In this document: one piece after another, positions 32,682 to 41,914 of the stretch | How the letters are laid out: each line of letters opens with the position of its first letter | How positions within the stretch are numbered: position 1 is the first letter of the stretch | From: Amycolatopsis lexingtonensis | Lineage (GTDB): Bacteria > Actinomycetota > Actinomycetes > Mycobacteriales > Pseudonocardiaceae | DNA: 64,000 nt | Reading direction: 5' to 3' | Assembly: GCF_014873755.1 (NCBI RefSeq) | Contig: NZ_JADBEG010000001.1 | Location: forward strand, 1,676,501-1,740,500 | Made by a program: the position numbers and the translations under genes | The notes under the pieces: generated by a model | Database searches by the model: none | Told to the model about the DNA's origin: nothing | What the model saw: the letters and a program-made list of their open reading frames with translations, nothing else

Positions 32682-34193
32682 CTAGGCCTTGCGCTGCATG
32701 CTCGACCGCGCCGGGTTGGCCTGGTCGGCCGCCTTCGGGTCCTTCTCGTCCTGCTTGGCCCGGACGCCGGACTCGATCCGGTCGCCGAGGTCCTTGTCGA
32801 CGTTGCGCCAGTAGTCGAACGCCCGCTGTAGCACCGGCTCCGACACGCCGTTGAGCAGGTGCCCGACGATGTTGTCCACCAGCCGCCCGCGCTGGTCGTC
32901 GTCCAGCACCTCGCGGACCATCGTGCCGGCCTGGCCGAAGTCGTCGTCGTCCTCGCGCAGCGTGTAGGCGGTGCGGACCATGTCGCCGTCGGTGTGCCAG
33001 CCCGCCGGCTGCCCGTACCGGGCGACGTCGGCGTGCGGGCCGCCCTTGGAATTCGGCGCGTACACCGGGTCGGTGACCTTCGTGTACCGCATCGCGCCGT
33101 CCTTGCTGTAGCTGTGCACGGGCGCGACGGGCGCGTTCACCGGCAGCTGGCGGTAGTTGGCGCCGATCCGGTAGCGGTGCGCGTCCGGGTAGGAGAACAG
33201 GCGGCCGAGCAGCATCTTGTCCGGGCTGGCGCCGATGCCGGGCACCAGGTTGCTCGGCTCGAACGCGGCCTGCTCGATTTCGGTGTGGTGGTCGGTCGGG
33301 TTCCGGTCCAGCGTCATCCGCCCGACGTCGATGAGCGGGTAGTCGCCGTGCGGCCACACCTTCGTGAGGTCGAACGGGTTGAACCGGTAGGTCTTGGCGT
33401 CGTCGAACGGCATGACCTGCACCTTCAGCGTCCACGAAGGGTGGTCGCCGCGCTCGATCGCCTCGAACAGGTCGCGCGTGTGGTAGTCGGTGTCGGCCGA
33501 GGCCATCTGGTCGGCTTCGTCCTGGGTGAAGCACTCGACACCCTGGTCGGTCTTGAAGTGGTATTTCACCCAGAAGCGCTCACCGGCGGCGTTGACCCAC
33601 ATGAAGGTGTGGGAGCTGTAGCCGTTCATGTGCCGCCAGGTGCGCGGGATGCCGCGGTCGCCCATCAGCCACGTCACCTGGTGCGCCGACTCCGGCGACA
33701 ACGTCCAGAAGTCCCACTGCATGTCGTGGTCGCGCAGGTTGTTGTCCGCGCGGCGCTTCTGCGAGCGGATGAAGTGCTGGAACTTCAACGGGTCCCGGAT
33801 GAAGAACACCGGGGTGTTGTTCCCGACCAGGTCGTAGTTGCCTTCGCTGGTGTAGAACTTCACCGCGAAGCCGCGCGGGTCGCGCCAGGTGTCCGGGCTG
33901 CCCCGCTCGCCGGCGACGGTGGAGAAACGGATCAGCAGGTCGGTCTTCGTCCCCGGCTGGAACACCGCCGCCTTGGTGTACGCGCTGACGTCGCCGGTCA
34001 CCTCGAACCGCCCGAACGCGCCGCTGCCCTTCGCGTGCGGCTGGCGCTCCGGGACGCGTTCGCGGTTGAACTGCGCCATCTGCTCGATGAGGTAGCTGTC
34101 CTGCAGCAGGATCGGGCCGTCCGGGCCGACGGTGAGCGAGTGCTCGTCGCTTTCGACCGGGATCCCGGCGTCGGTGGTGGTCGGTTCGGTCAC
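32682..34193 (-). CDS. katA: monofunctional haem catalase
   Basis: 503 residues, the size of small-subunit (clade 3) catalases. It decomposes hydrogen peroxide. The distal His lies in [15 protein letters not shown], the distal Asn in [15 protein letters not shown], and the proximal Tyr haem ligand in [14 protein letters not shown]. The GTG start overlaps the stop of the Fur-family gene (GTGA); longer upstream in-frame starts would run through the Fur gene. This fur-katA order is the CatR/FurA arrangement known in streptomycetes and mycobacteria, where peroxide inactivates the repressor. Confidence 0.95.
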   Translation of the reverse strand: MTEPTTTDAGIPVESDEHSLTVGPDGPILLQDSYLIEQMAQFNRERVPERQPHAKGSGAFGRFEVTGDVSAYTKAAVFQPGTKTDLLIRFSTVAGERGSPDTWRDPRGFAVKFYTSEGNYDLVGNNTPVFFIRDPLKFQHFIRSQKRRADNNLRDHDMQWDFWTLSPESAHQVTWLMGDRGIPRTWRHMNGYSSHTFMWVNAAGERFWVKYHFKTDQGVECFTQDEADQMASADTDYHTRDLFEAIERGDHPSWTLKVQVMPFDDAKTYRFNPFDLTKVWPHGDYPLIDVGRMTLDRNPTDHHTEIEQAAFEPSNLVPGIGASPDKMLLGRLFSYPDAHRYRIGANYRQLPVNAPVAPVHSYSKDGAMRYTKVTDPVYAPNSKGGPHADVARYGQPAGWHTDGDMVRTAYTLREDDDDFGQAGTMVREVLDDDQRGRLVDNIVGHLLNGVSEPVLQRAFDYWRNVDKDLGDRIESGVRAKQDEKDPKAADQANPARSSMQRKA

Positions 34194-34624
34194 GGTGATG
34201 CCTCTTTCCTGGAAGTGGCCAGACATTCGGGGCACTGGCCCCAGAACACCACTTCCGCTTCGTCGATCAGGAAGCCGTGCGCGTCGTCCGGGGCCAGGCA
34301 CGGAGCCGTGCCGACCACGCAGTCGACGTCCTCCGTCCGCCCGCAGGTGCGGCACACGACGTGGTGGTGGTTGTCCCCGGCTCGCCGTTCGAACCGGGCG
34401 GGGTGTCCCGGCAGTTCGATCCGCCGGATCAAGCCGGCCTCCGTGCACGCGCCCAGGACGTCGTAGATGCCTTGGGTGGACACCGAACCCAGCACCGACC
34501 GGACCCCGGTGCCGATTTCGTCCACTGTGGAGTGAGGATGCCCGGCGAGCCACGCGAGCACCGCCCGCCGGGGCGCCGTGACCCGCAGGCCGGCGGCCCG
34601 CAGCGCGGTGGTCACATCGCTCAT
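34190..34624 (-). CDS. Fur-family peroxide-responsive regulator (CatR/FurA-like)
   Basis: 144 residues. The winged helix ([49 protein letters not shown]) is followed by the [17 protein letters not shown] metal region. Two CxxC pairs (CRTC, CPEC) form the structural zinc site. Upstream of and coupled to catalase, it most likely represses its own operon and responds to peroxide, as CatR and FurA do. Lys, His-rich segments fit the PerR-like subgroup. The divergent neighbour is a LigD-type phosphoesterase, with 103 nt between starts. Confidence 0.9.
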   Translation of the reverse strand: MSDVTTALRAAGLRVTAPRRAVLAWLAGHPHSTVDEIGTGVRSVLGSVSTQGIYDVLGACTEAGLIRRIELPGHPARFERRAGDNHHHVVCRTCGRTEDVDCVVGTAPCLAPDDAHGFLIDEAEVVFWGQCPECLATSRKEASP

Positions 34625-34727
34625 GGCCCCACCGTGCGCGCTTCTTCGGAATGAGTCAAGTGCACGGATGGACCGTTTGGCGCCCGGGAAAACGGGTAGG
34701 GACAAGAAGTTCTGGCATCGTGGAGGG

Positions 34728-35078
34728 GTGAACGAGCGACCGGCCTTCGTGCTGCACGAGCACTGGCGGCCACGGCACCACTTCGACCTCCGCCTCGAGG
34801 AAGACGGCGTGCTGCGGTCCTGGGCGGTACCCCGCGGCCTCCCGCCGGACGCGACCGGCAACCGGCTCGCGGTCGCCGTGCCCGACCACGCGCTCGACCA
34901 CCTCGGCTACGAGGACGACACCAAGAAGATCGCCGACACGGGCTGGTGGGAGGAGCACGACCGGACGGCCAAGCGGATCCTGTTCACCCTGCACGGGCGG
35001 ACGTCGTCGGTGCGGTACGCGCTGATCCGCACCGAGCGCGATTGGCTGCTGCACCGGACCCGGGAGCAGCCGGACTGA
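34728..35078 (+). CDS. stand-alone LigD-type 3'-phosphoesterase
   Basis: 116 residues matching the PE domain of DNA ligase D. The motif HHFDLRLEEDGVLRSWAVPRGLP is diagnostic (H-x-D-x-R-x-E), and further conserved residues follow in HTLHGR/WWEEHD-like positions. PE enzymes trim 3'-ribonucleotides and 3'-phosphates during non-homologous end joining. Here it is a free-standing domain without the polymerase or ligase parts. GTG 34728 was chosen because homology begins immediately after; the GGAGG is very close to the start, so an upstream start is possible. Confidence 0.85.
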   Translation: MNERPAFVLHEHWRPRHHFDLRLEEDGVLRSWAVPRGLPPDATGNRLAVAVPDHALDHLGYEDDTKKIADTGWWEEHDRTAKRILFTLHGRTSSVRYALIRTERDWLLHRTREQPD

Positions 35079-35082
35079 GCTC

Positions 35083-35760
35083 CTACACGCGGAAGCGGGC
35101 CGGGCGCATGGCCCGGTGCGCCCACTGCCCGAGCACCGCGAGCAGCGCGATCTCCAGCACCATCATCAACCGCTCCACCAGCCCGGTCGCCACCGTCGGC
35201 AGGTGCCCGCCGAGCACGACGTTCACCGCGAACGGGACGATGAACGGCAGGTAGAACGGGATCGCGGCCAGCGCCAGCCGCCGGGACCAGGCGGCGAAAC
35301 GGCGCCAGCGGGGGTCGTCGCGGTGGCGGCGGCCCAGCGCCCAGCCGACCACCGGCAGGCTCAGGCACGTCACGGCCGAGGCGTAGAGGTGGATCTTGCC
35401 CGTCGCCGTGATCGCGCCACCCTGCGGATCCTTCGCGAACACCGCCACCGCCAGCAGGCTCACGCACCACAGCGCCTTCGCCGCCACGAGCGCCGGGTTC
35501 GCCAGCAGGCCGCGGCGGTAGAGCGCGACCAGCAGCAACGCCGAGCCCGTGCTGGTCAGCAGCAGCGCGCCGTCCCACAGCCAGCGGCCCGGGCTCAGCG
35601 CGTAGTCGCTGAGCATCGTGCTGACCGGGTCGAGCGCCGCCACCCGCCGGTCGAGGTGCAGCACGGCCAGGAGCACGACGGCGCCGGCGAAGGCGGCCAG
35701 CGCCCCGGGGACGAGCAGCCGGGCGCGCAGGGACGGACGGACAGGTGAAGGGCACAGCAT
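35083..35760 (-). CDS. DUF998 membrane protein
   Basis: 225 residues with six hydrophobic spans. The segments LDPVSTMLSDYALSPGRWLWD and KDPQGGAITATGKIHLYASAVTC match DUF998, a polytopic family of unknown function whose conserved His and Asp face the membrane. ATG 35760 is preferred; a GTG four codons upstream overlaps the GGAG ribosome site. It converges with the phosphoesterase gene with 4 nt between stops. Confidence 0.75.
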   Translation of the reverse strand: MLCPSPVRPSLRARLLVPGALAAFAGAVVLLAVLHLDRRVAALDPVSTMLSDYALSPGRWLWDGALLLTSTGSALLLVALYRRGLLANPALVAAKALWCVSLLAVAVFAKDPQGGAITATGKIHLYASAVTCLSLPVVGWALGRRHRDDPRWRRFAAWSRRLALAAIPFYLPFIVPFAVNVVLGGHLPTVATGLVERLMMVLEIALLAVLGQWAHRAMRPARFRV

Positions 35761-35866
35761 GCGTGGAAACACTCCGGGACGGCTCGGCTGGTTCAGGCGA
35801 AGTCGCGGACGCTACCCGTGACCATTCCGTGACCATCGCAGACACGCCCCGAGTGTGACGCAGGCC

Positions 35867-36733
35867 TCAGCGGTCGCCGTCGGCCGGGATCTCCGCCGAG
35901 TCCGTCAGCCGCAGCTTGCGCCGGGCCCGCTGGTAGAACGTCGTCATCCCGAGCCGCACCACCCGCGCCGCGTCCGGCCGGGCGCTCAGGTCGAGCCGGT
36001 CGCCAGGGGAGACGTACCCCTGGACCTGGCCGTCGACCTCCACCGCGAGCCGTCCGCTGGTCGGCAGCAGCTCCAGCGTCACCTCGTCGTGCACCGAGAG
36101 CACCACGCCCCGGCTGTACGCCGAGTGCGGCGCGGCCGGTGTGACGAGCAGCGCTTCGACCGACGGGCTGGTGATCGGCCCGCCGGCGGAGAAGCTGTAC
36201 GCCGTCGAGCCGGTCGGGGTCGCCACGACCACCGCGTCCGCCGAGTAGCTGACGAACGGCTGGCCGCCGACGCGGACCGCGACCACCGCGCTGCCCTCGC
36301 CGGGCACGCGCACCACCGCGATGTCGTTGAACGCGGTGATCCGCCGCCCGCCGAGCACGGCGTCCACGGCCAGCCGCGGCTCGACCGTGAACTGGTGGTC
36401 GTCGATCGCCGAAAGCGCGCCGGGCAGGTCCGGGACGTCGACCTCGGCGAGGAAGCCGAGCTTGCCGAGGTTCACCCCGAGCACCGGCGCGCGCTGCCCG
36501 TCGGCCAGTCGCATGGCCCGCAGCATCGTGCCGTCGCCGCCCAGGCTGACCACGAGGTCGGACCGGCGCCCGAGCTCTTCGGGCGTCACGCCGATCGCGG
36601 CGCAGTCCAGCCGGACGATCTCGTCCTCGATGCCGAGGATCTCGATCCCCCGGTTGCCCGCCCAGCCCAGCACGGCCTCGACGGCGGCCGCCGAGTCGCG
36701 GCGGGGGTGCAGCACCAGTCCCGCGGAGTGCAT
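35867..36733 (-). CDS. NAD kinase, operon-associated paralogue
   Basis: 288 residues. The conserved GGDGTMLRAMRLA motif, the NLGKLGFLAE segment and PTGSTAYSFSAGGPI are hallmarks of ATP-NAD kinases (PpnK/NadK), which make NADP+ from NAD+. The usual actinobacterial locus (with recN and a TlyA-like gene) is absent. Instead the gene follows an EthA-like monooxygenase by 33 nt on the same strand, as the last member of a P450/hydrolase/SDR/monooxygenase operon. That context suggests a dedicated NADPH supply for the upstream oxygenases. A second, housekeeping nadK elsewhere is expected. Confidence 0.93.
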   Translation of the reverse strand: MHSAGLVLHPRRDSAAAVEAVLGWAGNRGIEILGIEDEIVRLDCAAIGVTPEELGRRSDLVVSLGGDGTMLRAMRLADGQRAPVLGVNLGKLGFLAEVDVPDLPGALSAIDDHQFTVEPRLAVDAVLGGRRITAFNDIAVVRVPGEGSAVVAVRVGGQPFVSYSADAVVVATPTGSTAYSFSAGGPITSPSVEALLVTPAAPHSAYSRGVVLSVHDEVTLELLPTSGRLAVEVDGQVQGYVSPGDRLDLSARPDAARVVRLGMTTFYQRARRKLRLTDSAEIPADGDR

Positions 36734-36766
36734 GTCAGCGGCCCCGGGCAGGGGCGGTTCCGAGCG

Positions 36767-38242
36767 TCATGCGCCCAGTCTGCCCGCTCCCGCCGTCCGT
36801 CGCGAGAACCGCAGGGCGCCGTCGTCGATCTTGCCGTGCCGGAGCTTGACGACGTCGTGCGCGTAGCTCATGCCCAGCTGCCACGGTGCCCGCGAGCCCG
36901 CCTTCGGGAACTCGTCGATCGACCGCAGCACGTACCCGGCGTCGAAGTCCAGCAGCGGCCGCTCGGTGACCGCCGGGTCGTCGTTGACCGGCACGGCCTG
37001 GTCGTACCCGTGGCGGTCGAGGTGGCGCAGGAGCCGGACGAAGTACTCGCCGACGAGGTCGGCCTTCAGTGTCCAGGACGCGTTCGTGTACCCGATCGTG
37101 AAGATGAAGTTCGGCACGCCGCTGAGCATCATCCCCTTGTAGGCCATGGTTTCCGGCAGCTTCACCGGGTCGCCGTCGACGACCAGGTCGATGCCGCCGA
37201 AGGCGAGCAGCCGCAGCCCGGTGGCGGTGACGACGACGTCCGCTTCGAGCTCAGCGCCCGACTCGAGCCGGATGCCCGTCCCGGTGAAGGAGGCGATCCG
37301 GTCGGTGACGATCGAGGCGTCGCCGCGCTTGATCGAGCGGAACAGGTCGCCGTCCGGCACCAGGCAGAGCCGCTGGTCCCAGGGCTGGTAGCGGGGCTTG
37401 AAGTGGGTGTCGACGGCGTACCCGGGCGGCAGCTGCTTGAGCGCGGCCTTGCGGATCATCGCCTTGACCACGCCGGGGCGGCGCCGGCTGAGCTGGTAGA
37501 TCAGCGTGCTGACCGCGACGTTCTTCCAGCGCGCGATCGGGTAGGCCAGCCGTGGGCCGAGCAGGTCGCGCAGCCGGTTGGCCAGCGCGTCCTCCGACGG
37601 CAGCGAAAGGATGTAGGTGGGGGAGCGCTGCAGCATCGTCACGTGCTCGGCGCGGTCGGTCATCGCCGGCACCAGCGTCACGGCGGTCGCGCCGCTGCCG
37701 ATCACGACGACCTTCTTGCCGGTGTAGTCCAGGTCCTCGGGCCACTGCTGGGGGTGCACCACGGTGCCACCGAAGTTCTCGATGCCGGGGAACTCCGGGG
37801 TGTGGCCGCCCGCGTAGTCGTAGTAGCCGCTGCACAGGTACAGGAACTTCGCGGTGAACTTTACGGGCTTCCCGTCGTGCACCGCCCCGACCGTCCACAG
37901 TGCGTCCTCAGTGGACCATTCGGCGCGGACGACCTTGTGCCCGAACCGGATGTGCCGGTCGATCCCGGCTTCGGCCGCGGTGTCGCGGACGTACTTCAGG
38001 ATCGACGGGCCGTCCGCGATGGCCTTGGCGTCGGTCCACGGCCGGAACCGGTAGCCGAGGGTCTGCATGTCCGAATCGGACCGGACGCCCGGGTAGCGGA
38101 ACAGGTCCCAGGTGCCGCCGATGGCGTCGCGCGCCTCGAGGATCGCGTACGTCTTGCGCGGGAACGCCGTCCGCAGGTGGTGGGCCGCGCCGACGCCGGA
38201 CAGCCCCGCGCCGACGATCAGGACTTCGACGTGCTCGGTCAT
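36767..38242 (-). CDS. EthA-like Baeyer-Villiger/flavin-containing monooxygenase
   Basis: 491 residues, close to EthA (489). It has two Rossmann motifs: VGAGLSGVGAAHHL for FAD at the N-terminus and IGSGATAVTLVP for NADPH mid-protein. The segment IGGTWDLFRYPGVRSDSDMQTLGYRF is virtually the EthA/MymA signature. Such enzymes insert oxygen into ketones or oxidise sulfur. In mycobacteria the MymA operon pairs such a monooxygenase with a hydrolase and SDR and affects envelope lipids under acid stress; here the same trio is present. The ATG overlaps the upstream SDR stop (ATGA). Confidence 0.93.
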   Translation of the reverse strand: MTEHVEVLIVGAGLSGVGAAHHLRTAFPRKTYAILEARDAIGGTWDLFRYPGVRSDSDMQTLGYRFRPWTDAKAIADGPSILKYVRDTAAEAGIDRHIRFGHKVVRAEWSTEDALWTVGAVHDGKPVKFTAKFLYLCSGYYDYAGGHTPEFPGIENFGGTVVHPQQWPEDLDYTGKKVVVIGSGATAVTLVPAMTDRAEHVTMLQRSPTYILSLPSEDALANRLRDLLGPRLAYPIARWKNVAVSTLIYQLSRRRPGVVKAMIRKAALKQLPPGYAVDTHFKPRYQPWDQRLCLVPDGDLFRSIKRGDASIVTDRIASFTGTGIRLESGAELEADVVVTATGLRLLAFGGIDLVVDGDPVKLPETMAYKGMMLSGVPNFIFTIGYTNASWTLKADLVGEYFVRLLRHLDRHGYDQAVPVNDDPAVTERPLLDFDAGYVLRSIDEFPKAGSRAPWQLGMSYAHDVVKLRHGKIDDGALRFSRRTAGAGRLGA

Positions 38243-39084
38243 CGGACGGCCTCCGTCCGCCGCGGGCGCTTCATCACGCGCGAAAGCACGGCGTTGTAGT
38301 GGGTGGGGGTGATGCGGGCGAGCGCGTCGAACAGGTAGGCGTCCGGGCCGACCAGGATGCGGGCCTTCCCGCGGTCGACGCCCGCGTGGATGATCGCCGC
38401 CGCCTTGTCCGGCGACGTCATGGTCATCGCCTCGAACTGCGCGGCCATCTCCTCGCGGGAGCGGCCCTGCCCGGTGGGGTCGCGGCGGACCCGGGCGTTG
38501 CGCGCGATGTTCGTCGTGATGCCGCCGGGGTGCACGGTGATCGCGCGGACGCCCGCGCCGTGCAGTTCCTGCCGCAGCGACTCGGTGAACCCGCGGACGG
38601 CGAACTTGGCCGCGCAGTACGCGCTCTGGTTGGGCACCCCGAGCAGGCCGTACACGCTGGAGGTGTTCACGATCGCGCCTTCGCCCTGCTCGACGAGGAT
38701 CGGCAGGAACGCGCGCGTGCCGTGGACGACGCCGTGGAAGTTGATGTCGTGCAGCCAGTCGTCGTCCTCGATCACCGCGTCCAGCACGCTGGAGGTGACC
38801 GCTACGCCGGCGTTGTTGAACACCGCGGCCAGCGGCGCGGGCAGCCATTCCTTGACCTCGGCGGCGAAGCGCAGCTGGTCTTCGGCGTCGCGGACGTCGA
38901 GTACTCGGGTCAGCACCTTGCCGTGCAGGGCGGCGGCGGTCGCCTTCAGGCCGGCGGCGTCGACGTCGGCCAGCGCGACCGGCGAGCCGAGCCGGGACAG
39001 CCGGGTGGCCAGCGCGCGGCCGATTCCTGAAGCCGCACCGGTGATCACCACCGGCCGGCCGGTGATGCTACGGGGCCGTGACAT
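38239..39084 (-). CDS. short-chain dehydrogenase, SadH-like
   Basis: 281 residues. Motifs: TGAASGIGRALA, FNNAGVAV, the catalytic Ser in NTSSVYG, and Tyr/Lys in SAYCAAKFAVRG. The C-terminus (DRGKARILVGPDAYLFDALARI) matches long-tailed SDRs of the Rv3085/SadH type found in mycobacterial mymA-like operons. The gene start overlaps the upstream hydrolase stop by 17 nt, and its own stop overlaps the monooxygenase ATG, so translation is coupled. Substrate is likely a long-chain alcohol or ketone. Confidence 0.9.
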   Translation of the reverse strand: MSRPRSITGRPVVITGAASGIGRALATRLSRLGSPVALADVDAAGLKATAAALHGKVLTRVLDVRDAEDQLRFAAEVKEWLPAPLAAVFNNAGVAVTSSVLDAVIEDDDWLHDINFHGVVHGTRAFLPILVEQGEGAIVNTSSVYGLLGVPNQSAYCAAKFAVRGFTESLRQELHGAGVRAITVHPGGITTNIARNARVRRDPTGQGRSREEMAAQFEAMTMTSPDKAAAIIHAGVDRGKARILVGPDAYLFDALARITPTHYNAVLSRVMKRPRRTEAVR

Positions 39085-39958
39085 CGCTGCTCCTCGCGTG
39101 CTTGTCGATGAGGTCGAGGACGGTGGGCCACGCGCCTTCGGGCAGGTCGTGGCCCATGCCGCGGACGGTTTCGCGGCGGGCGCCGCGGATCGCGCGGGCG
39201 GTCGCGCCGCCGCCGGTGGGGTGGACCATCCGGTCGCGGTCGCCGTGGATCACCAGCGTCGGCGCGGTGATCTTGCGCAGCAGCGCGGTCCGGTTGCCGG
39301 ACTTCATGATCGCGGCGAGCTGGCGGCCCACGCCGCCCGCCGTCGGGTCGCGGTCCCACCCCGTCCCGGCCAGCTCACGCACCCGGGCCTCATCGAACGG
39401 GAAACCGTGCGAGCCGATGTGCCGGAACATCCGGACCGCGCTTTCGACGGCCTCTTCACGCGACTTCGGCGGCTTCCCGCCCATCATCCGCAACGTCGAG
39501 AACGCGGGACGGCCGAGCAGGCGCGACCCGGTCGTCGACATGATCGACGTCAGGGTGCGGATCCGGTCCGGGTAGAGCGCCGCCACCGTCTGGGAGATCA
39601 TGCCGCCCATCGACACCCCCGCGATGTGCGCGGTTTCGAGGTCGAGCGCGTCGAACAGCCCGATGGTGTCGGCGGCCATGTCCTTCAGGTCGTACTGCTG
39701 CTCGGGGAACCGTCCGGCGAGCATGGCCGGCAGGCTCGGCGGCCGGAAACGAGGGTGCGTCGAGCGCCCGGCGTCGCGGTTGTCGAACCGGATCACCTCG
39801 AAGCCGCGGTCGGCCAGCTGCGCGCAGAAGGCGTCCGGCCAGCTGTGCAGCTGCTGGCCGAGACCGGCGACGAGGACCAGCGGCTCGGCGCCGGCGTCCC
39901 CGATCCGTTCGTACGCCAGGGAAATCCCCCGGCCGGCGTCGGCGATCTGTTCGGTCAC
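39068..39958 (-). CDS. alpha/beta hydrolase
   Basis: 296 residues. The oxyanion strand LVLVAGLGQQLHSW, the nucleophile Ser in AGVSMGGMISQ, the acid HGDRDRMVHP and the terminal GMGHDLP His give a complete triad. The fold is that of the small lipase/esterase group (LipG/Rv0646-like). It is coupled on both sides: GTG overlaps the P450 stop and its stop lies within the SDR start. It probably hydrolyses an ester, such as one formed by the Baeyer-Villiger enzyme of the same operon. Confidence 0.9.
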   Translation of the reverse strand: MTEQIADAGRGISLAYERIGDAGAEPLVLVAGLGQQLHSWPDAFCAQLADRGFEVIRFDNRDAGRSTHPRFRPPSLPAMLAGRFPEQQYDLKDMAADTIGLFDALDLETAHIAGVSMGGMISQTVAALYPDRIRTLTSIMSTTGSRLLGRPAFSTLRMMGGKPPKSREEAVESAVRMFRHIGSHGFPFDEARVRELAGTGWDRDPTAGGVGRQLAAIMKSGNRTALLRKITAPTLVIHGDRDRMVHPTGGGATARAIRGARRETVRGMGHDLPEGAWPTVLDLIDKHARSSDVTAP

Positions 39959-41241
39959 TGCTCTCCTCCGGTTCGGCGGCGCACGACCGCGCGGCCGCCC
40001 TTGGCGGGGGCGTAGGCCACGCCCCTCGAGTGCCAGCGTTCGCCGGGCTCGGTCGTCGGTACGAGCGTGAAGTCCCGCAGCAGCGTCCGCAGCACGACGG
40101 TCATCTCCATGGTCGCGAAGGCGGCGCCGAGGCAGCGGCGGGTGCCGCCGCCGAACGGGATCCACTGGTAGAGGTCCGGGCGCGCGCCGGCGAAGCGGTG
40201 CGGGTCGAAGGTGGCCGCGTGCGGGAACACGGCGTCGTCGTCGTGGATCAGCGCGATGCTGACCAGCACGTTGTACCCCTTCGGCAGGGTCCACCGGCCG
40301 AGCTGGAAGCCGTCCTGCTTGACCTGCCGGGCGGTGAGGTCGATGACCGGGCGGGTGCGCTGGACCTCGAGGATCGTGGCGTCGAGGAGGTCGTCGCTCT
40401 CGGCGAGCTCGCGCAGGATCGCCGGGTGGCGGCGGAGGCGTTCGACGGCCCAGGCCAGCGTGGTCGCGGTGGTTTCGTGGCCGGCGGTGAGCAGGGTGAG
40501 GAGCTGGTCGGCGATCTCGTCGCGGCCGAGCCCGGAGCCGTCGTCGTAGCGGGTCTGCAGCATCATCGCGAGGACGTCGTCGCCGTCCGGGCGAGCCTTG
40601 GCGATCAGCCGGTCGACGATCGCGTCGTACTCGCGGCGCATCCGTTCGAAGCGGCGCCACGGGTTGAAGCGGCCCTTCTTCGTGATCGGCAGGACGGCCA
40701 GCCGCGAACCGAGGGTGACGAACGGCGGGAGCAGCTCGCGCAGCTGCGCGAATTCGGCCCCTTCCGCGCCGAACACCGCGCGGAGAATGGCGTTCAGGGT
40801 GATCCGCATCATCGACGGCAGCGTGGCGAACGCTTTGCCGTCCGGCCAGCTCGCGAGTTCGCGGACGGTTTCTTCTTCGACGATCTGCTCGTAGGCGGCG
40901 AGCCGGCGGCCGTGGAAGGGCGGCACCAAGAGCTTGCGCTGCCGCTTGTGCTCGTCGCCGGAGAGGGCGAACAGCGACCGCGGCCCGAGCACCCGGCCGA
41001 GGTTGACTTCGAGGTTGTCGACGAGGTCGGGCCCGGAGGTGAACAGCTGCTTGATCTCGGCGGGATTGCCGAGCACGACGGCGTTGCCGAAGATCGGCAC
41101 GTCGACGGTGAAGGCGTCGCCGTAGCGCTCCTTGAGCCGCCGCATTCCGCGCAGTGGCTGGGTCAGGGCGTAGGCACCCTGGACGGCGCGGGGCACGGCC
41201 GGCCCCGGCGGCAGCGTCGCGGGGCGTGTCATGGTCGTCAT
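39955..41241 (-). CDS. cytochrome P450
   Basis: 428 residues from ATG 41241 (GGAGGG upstream). The I-helix is AGHETT (253-258), the ExxR motif is EVQR (292-295) and the haem ligand is Cys370 in FGGGTRRCLG. It has the short, soluble bacterial form and resembles the CYP138/CYP110-type clade used on fatty or terpenoid substrates. First gene of a five-gene operon. The divergent TetR gene and a strong palindrome array between them suggest inducible expression. Confidence 0.93.
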   Translation of the reverse strand: MTTMTRPATLPPGPAVPRAVQGAYALTQPLRGMRRLKERYGDAFTVDVPIFGNAVVLGNPAEIKQLFTSGPDLVDNLEVNLGRVLGPRSLFALSGDEHKRQRKLLVPPFHGRRLAAYEQIVEEETVRELASWPDGKAFATLPSMMRITLNAILRAVFGAEGAEFAQLRELLPPFVTLGSRLAVLPITKKGRFNPWRRFERMRREYDAIVDRLIAKARPDGDDVLAMMLQTRYDDGSGLGRDEIADQLLTLLTAGHETTATTLAWAVERLRRHPAILRELAESDDLLDATILEVQRTRPVIDLTARQVKQDGFQLGRWTLPKGYNVLVSIALIHDDDAVFPHAATFDPHRFAGARPDLYQWIPFGGGTRRCLGAAFATMEMTVVLRTLLRDFTLVPTTEPGERWHSRGVAYAPAKGGRAVVRRRTGGEQ

Positions 41242-41259
41242 CGACCCTCCCGGGAAGGT

Positions 41260-41299
41260 GGTACGCGAACGTACCGTCGGTACGGTACGCCGGTGTACC
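41260..41299. promoter_or_regulatory. TetR operator array, overlapping GGTAC/GTACC dyads
   Basis: The gap between the P450 (start 41241) and TetR (start 41321) genes holds GGTAC-N6-GTACC at 41260-41275, CGTACC-GTC-GGTACG at 41270-41284, and GGTAC-N6-GTACC again at 41284-41299. The outer dyads have identical geometry and overlap the inner one, so two TetR dimers could bind cooperatively. It covers both promoters, so it likely represses both directions. Confidence 0.75.
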
Positions 41300-41320
41300 A
41301 TCCGGTTTCAAGAGGAAGGG

Positions 41321-41914
41321 GTGACTGCCGTGGACGTCGACACCCGCCGGCACCGCCAGCGCCTGCTGGACGGACTGGCCGAGTCGATCACCGAGACGGG
41401 CTTCCGCGACACGACGGTCGCCGACGTCGTCCGCCGCGCCCGCACTTCCCGCCGGACGTTCTACGAGCACTTCTCGAGCCGTGAAGAGTGCCTGATCGCG
41501 TTGCTGGCCGACGCGAACCGCGCGATGATCGAGCAGATTTCGGATGCGGTGGACCCTGGTGCGCCGTGGTCCCTTCAGGTGCGCCAGGCGATCGAAGCGT
41601 GGATCGCGTGCGCGGAGTCGGAGCCGGCGATCACCCTGAGCTGGATCCGCGACGTCCCGGCACTGGGGGCGGCGGCCCGCGACTTGCAGCGCGACGCGAT
41701 GGAGGGGTTCATCGCGATGACGCAGCGGCTGACGGACACCCCGTCGTTGCGGGCGGCGGGGATCAGCCCGCCGTCCCGCCAGGTGGCGATCATCCTGCTG
41801 GGCGGGTTGCGGGAGCTGATCGCGACCACGGTGGAGGACGGCGGGCGAGCGGGGGACGTCACCGAGGTGGCGGTGCGGGCGTCGATCGCGTTGCTGAGTC
41901 CGGCTACGTCATAG
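41321..41914 (+). CDS. TetR-family transcriptional regulator
   Basis: 197 residues. The helix-turn-helix GLAESITETGFRDTTVADVVRRARTSRRTFYEHFSSREECLIALL is canonical. The C-terminal ligand domain is all helical. GTG 41321 follows AGAGGAAGGGG. Its position and the palindrome array suggest control of the P450-NAD kinase operon and itself, with a hydrophobic inducer. Its last 11 nt overlap the convergent SEFIR gene. Confidence 0.9.
   Translation: MTAVDVDTRRHRQRLLDGLAESITETGFRDTTVADVVRRARTSRRTFYEHFSSREECLIALLADANRAMIEQISDAVDPGAPWSLQVRQAIEAWIACAESEPAITLSWIRDVPALGAAARDLQRDAMEGFIAMTQRLTDTPSLRAAGISPPSRQVAIILLGGLRELIATTVEDGGRAGDVTEVAVRASIALLSPATS

Noticed and set aside
32682..34553. A 623-residue version of the catalase.
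   Set aside because: The extra N-terminal residues lie across the Fur gene; GTG 34193 with the GTGA overlap fits the family length.
35855..38299. An 814-codon plus-strand frame over NAD kinase and monooxygenase.
   Set aside because: Antisense shadow; no start site or motif and both minus genes are unmistakable.
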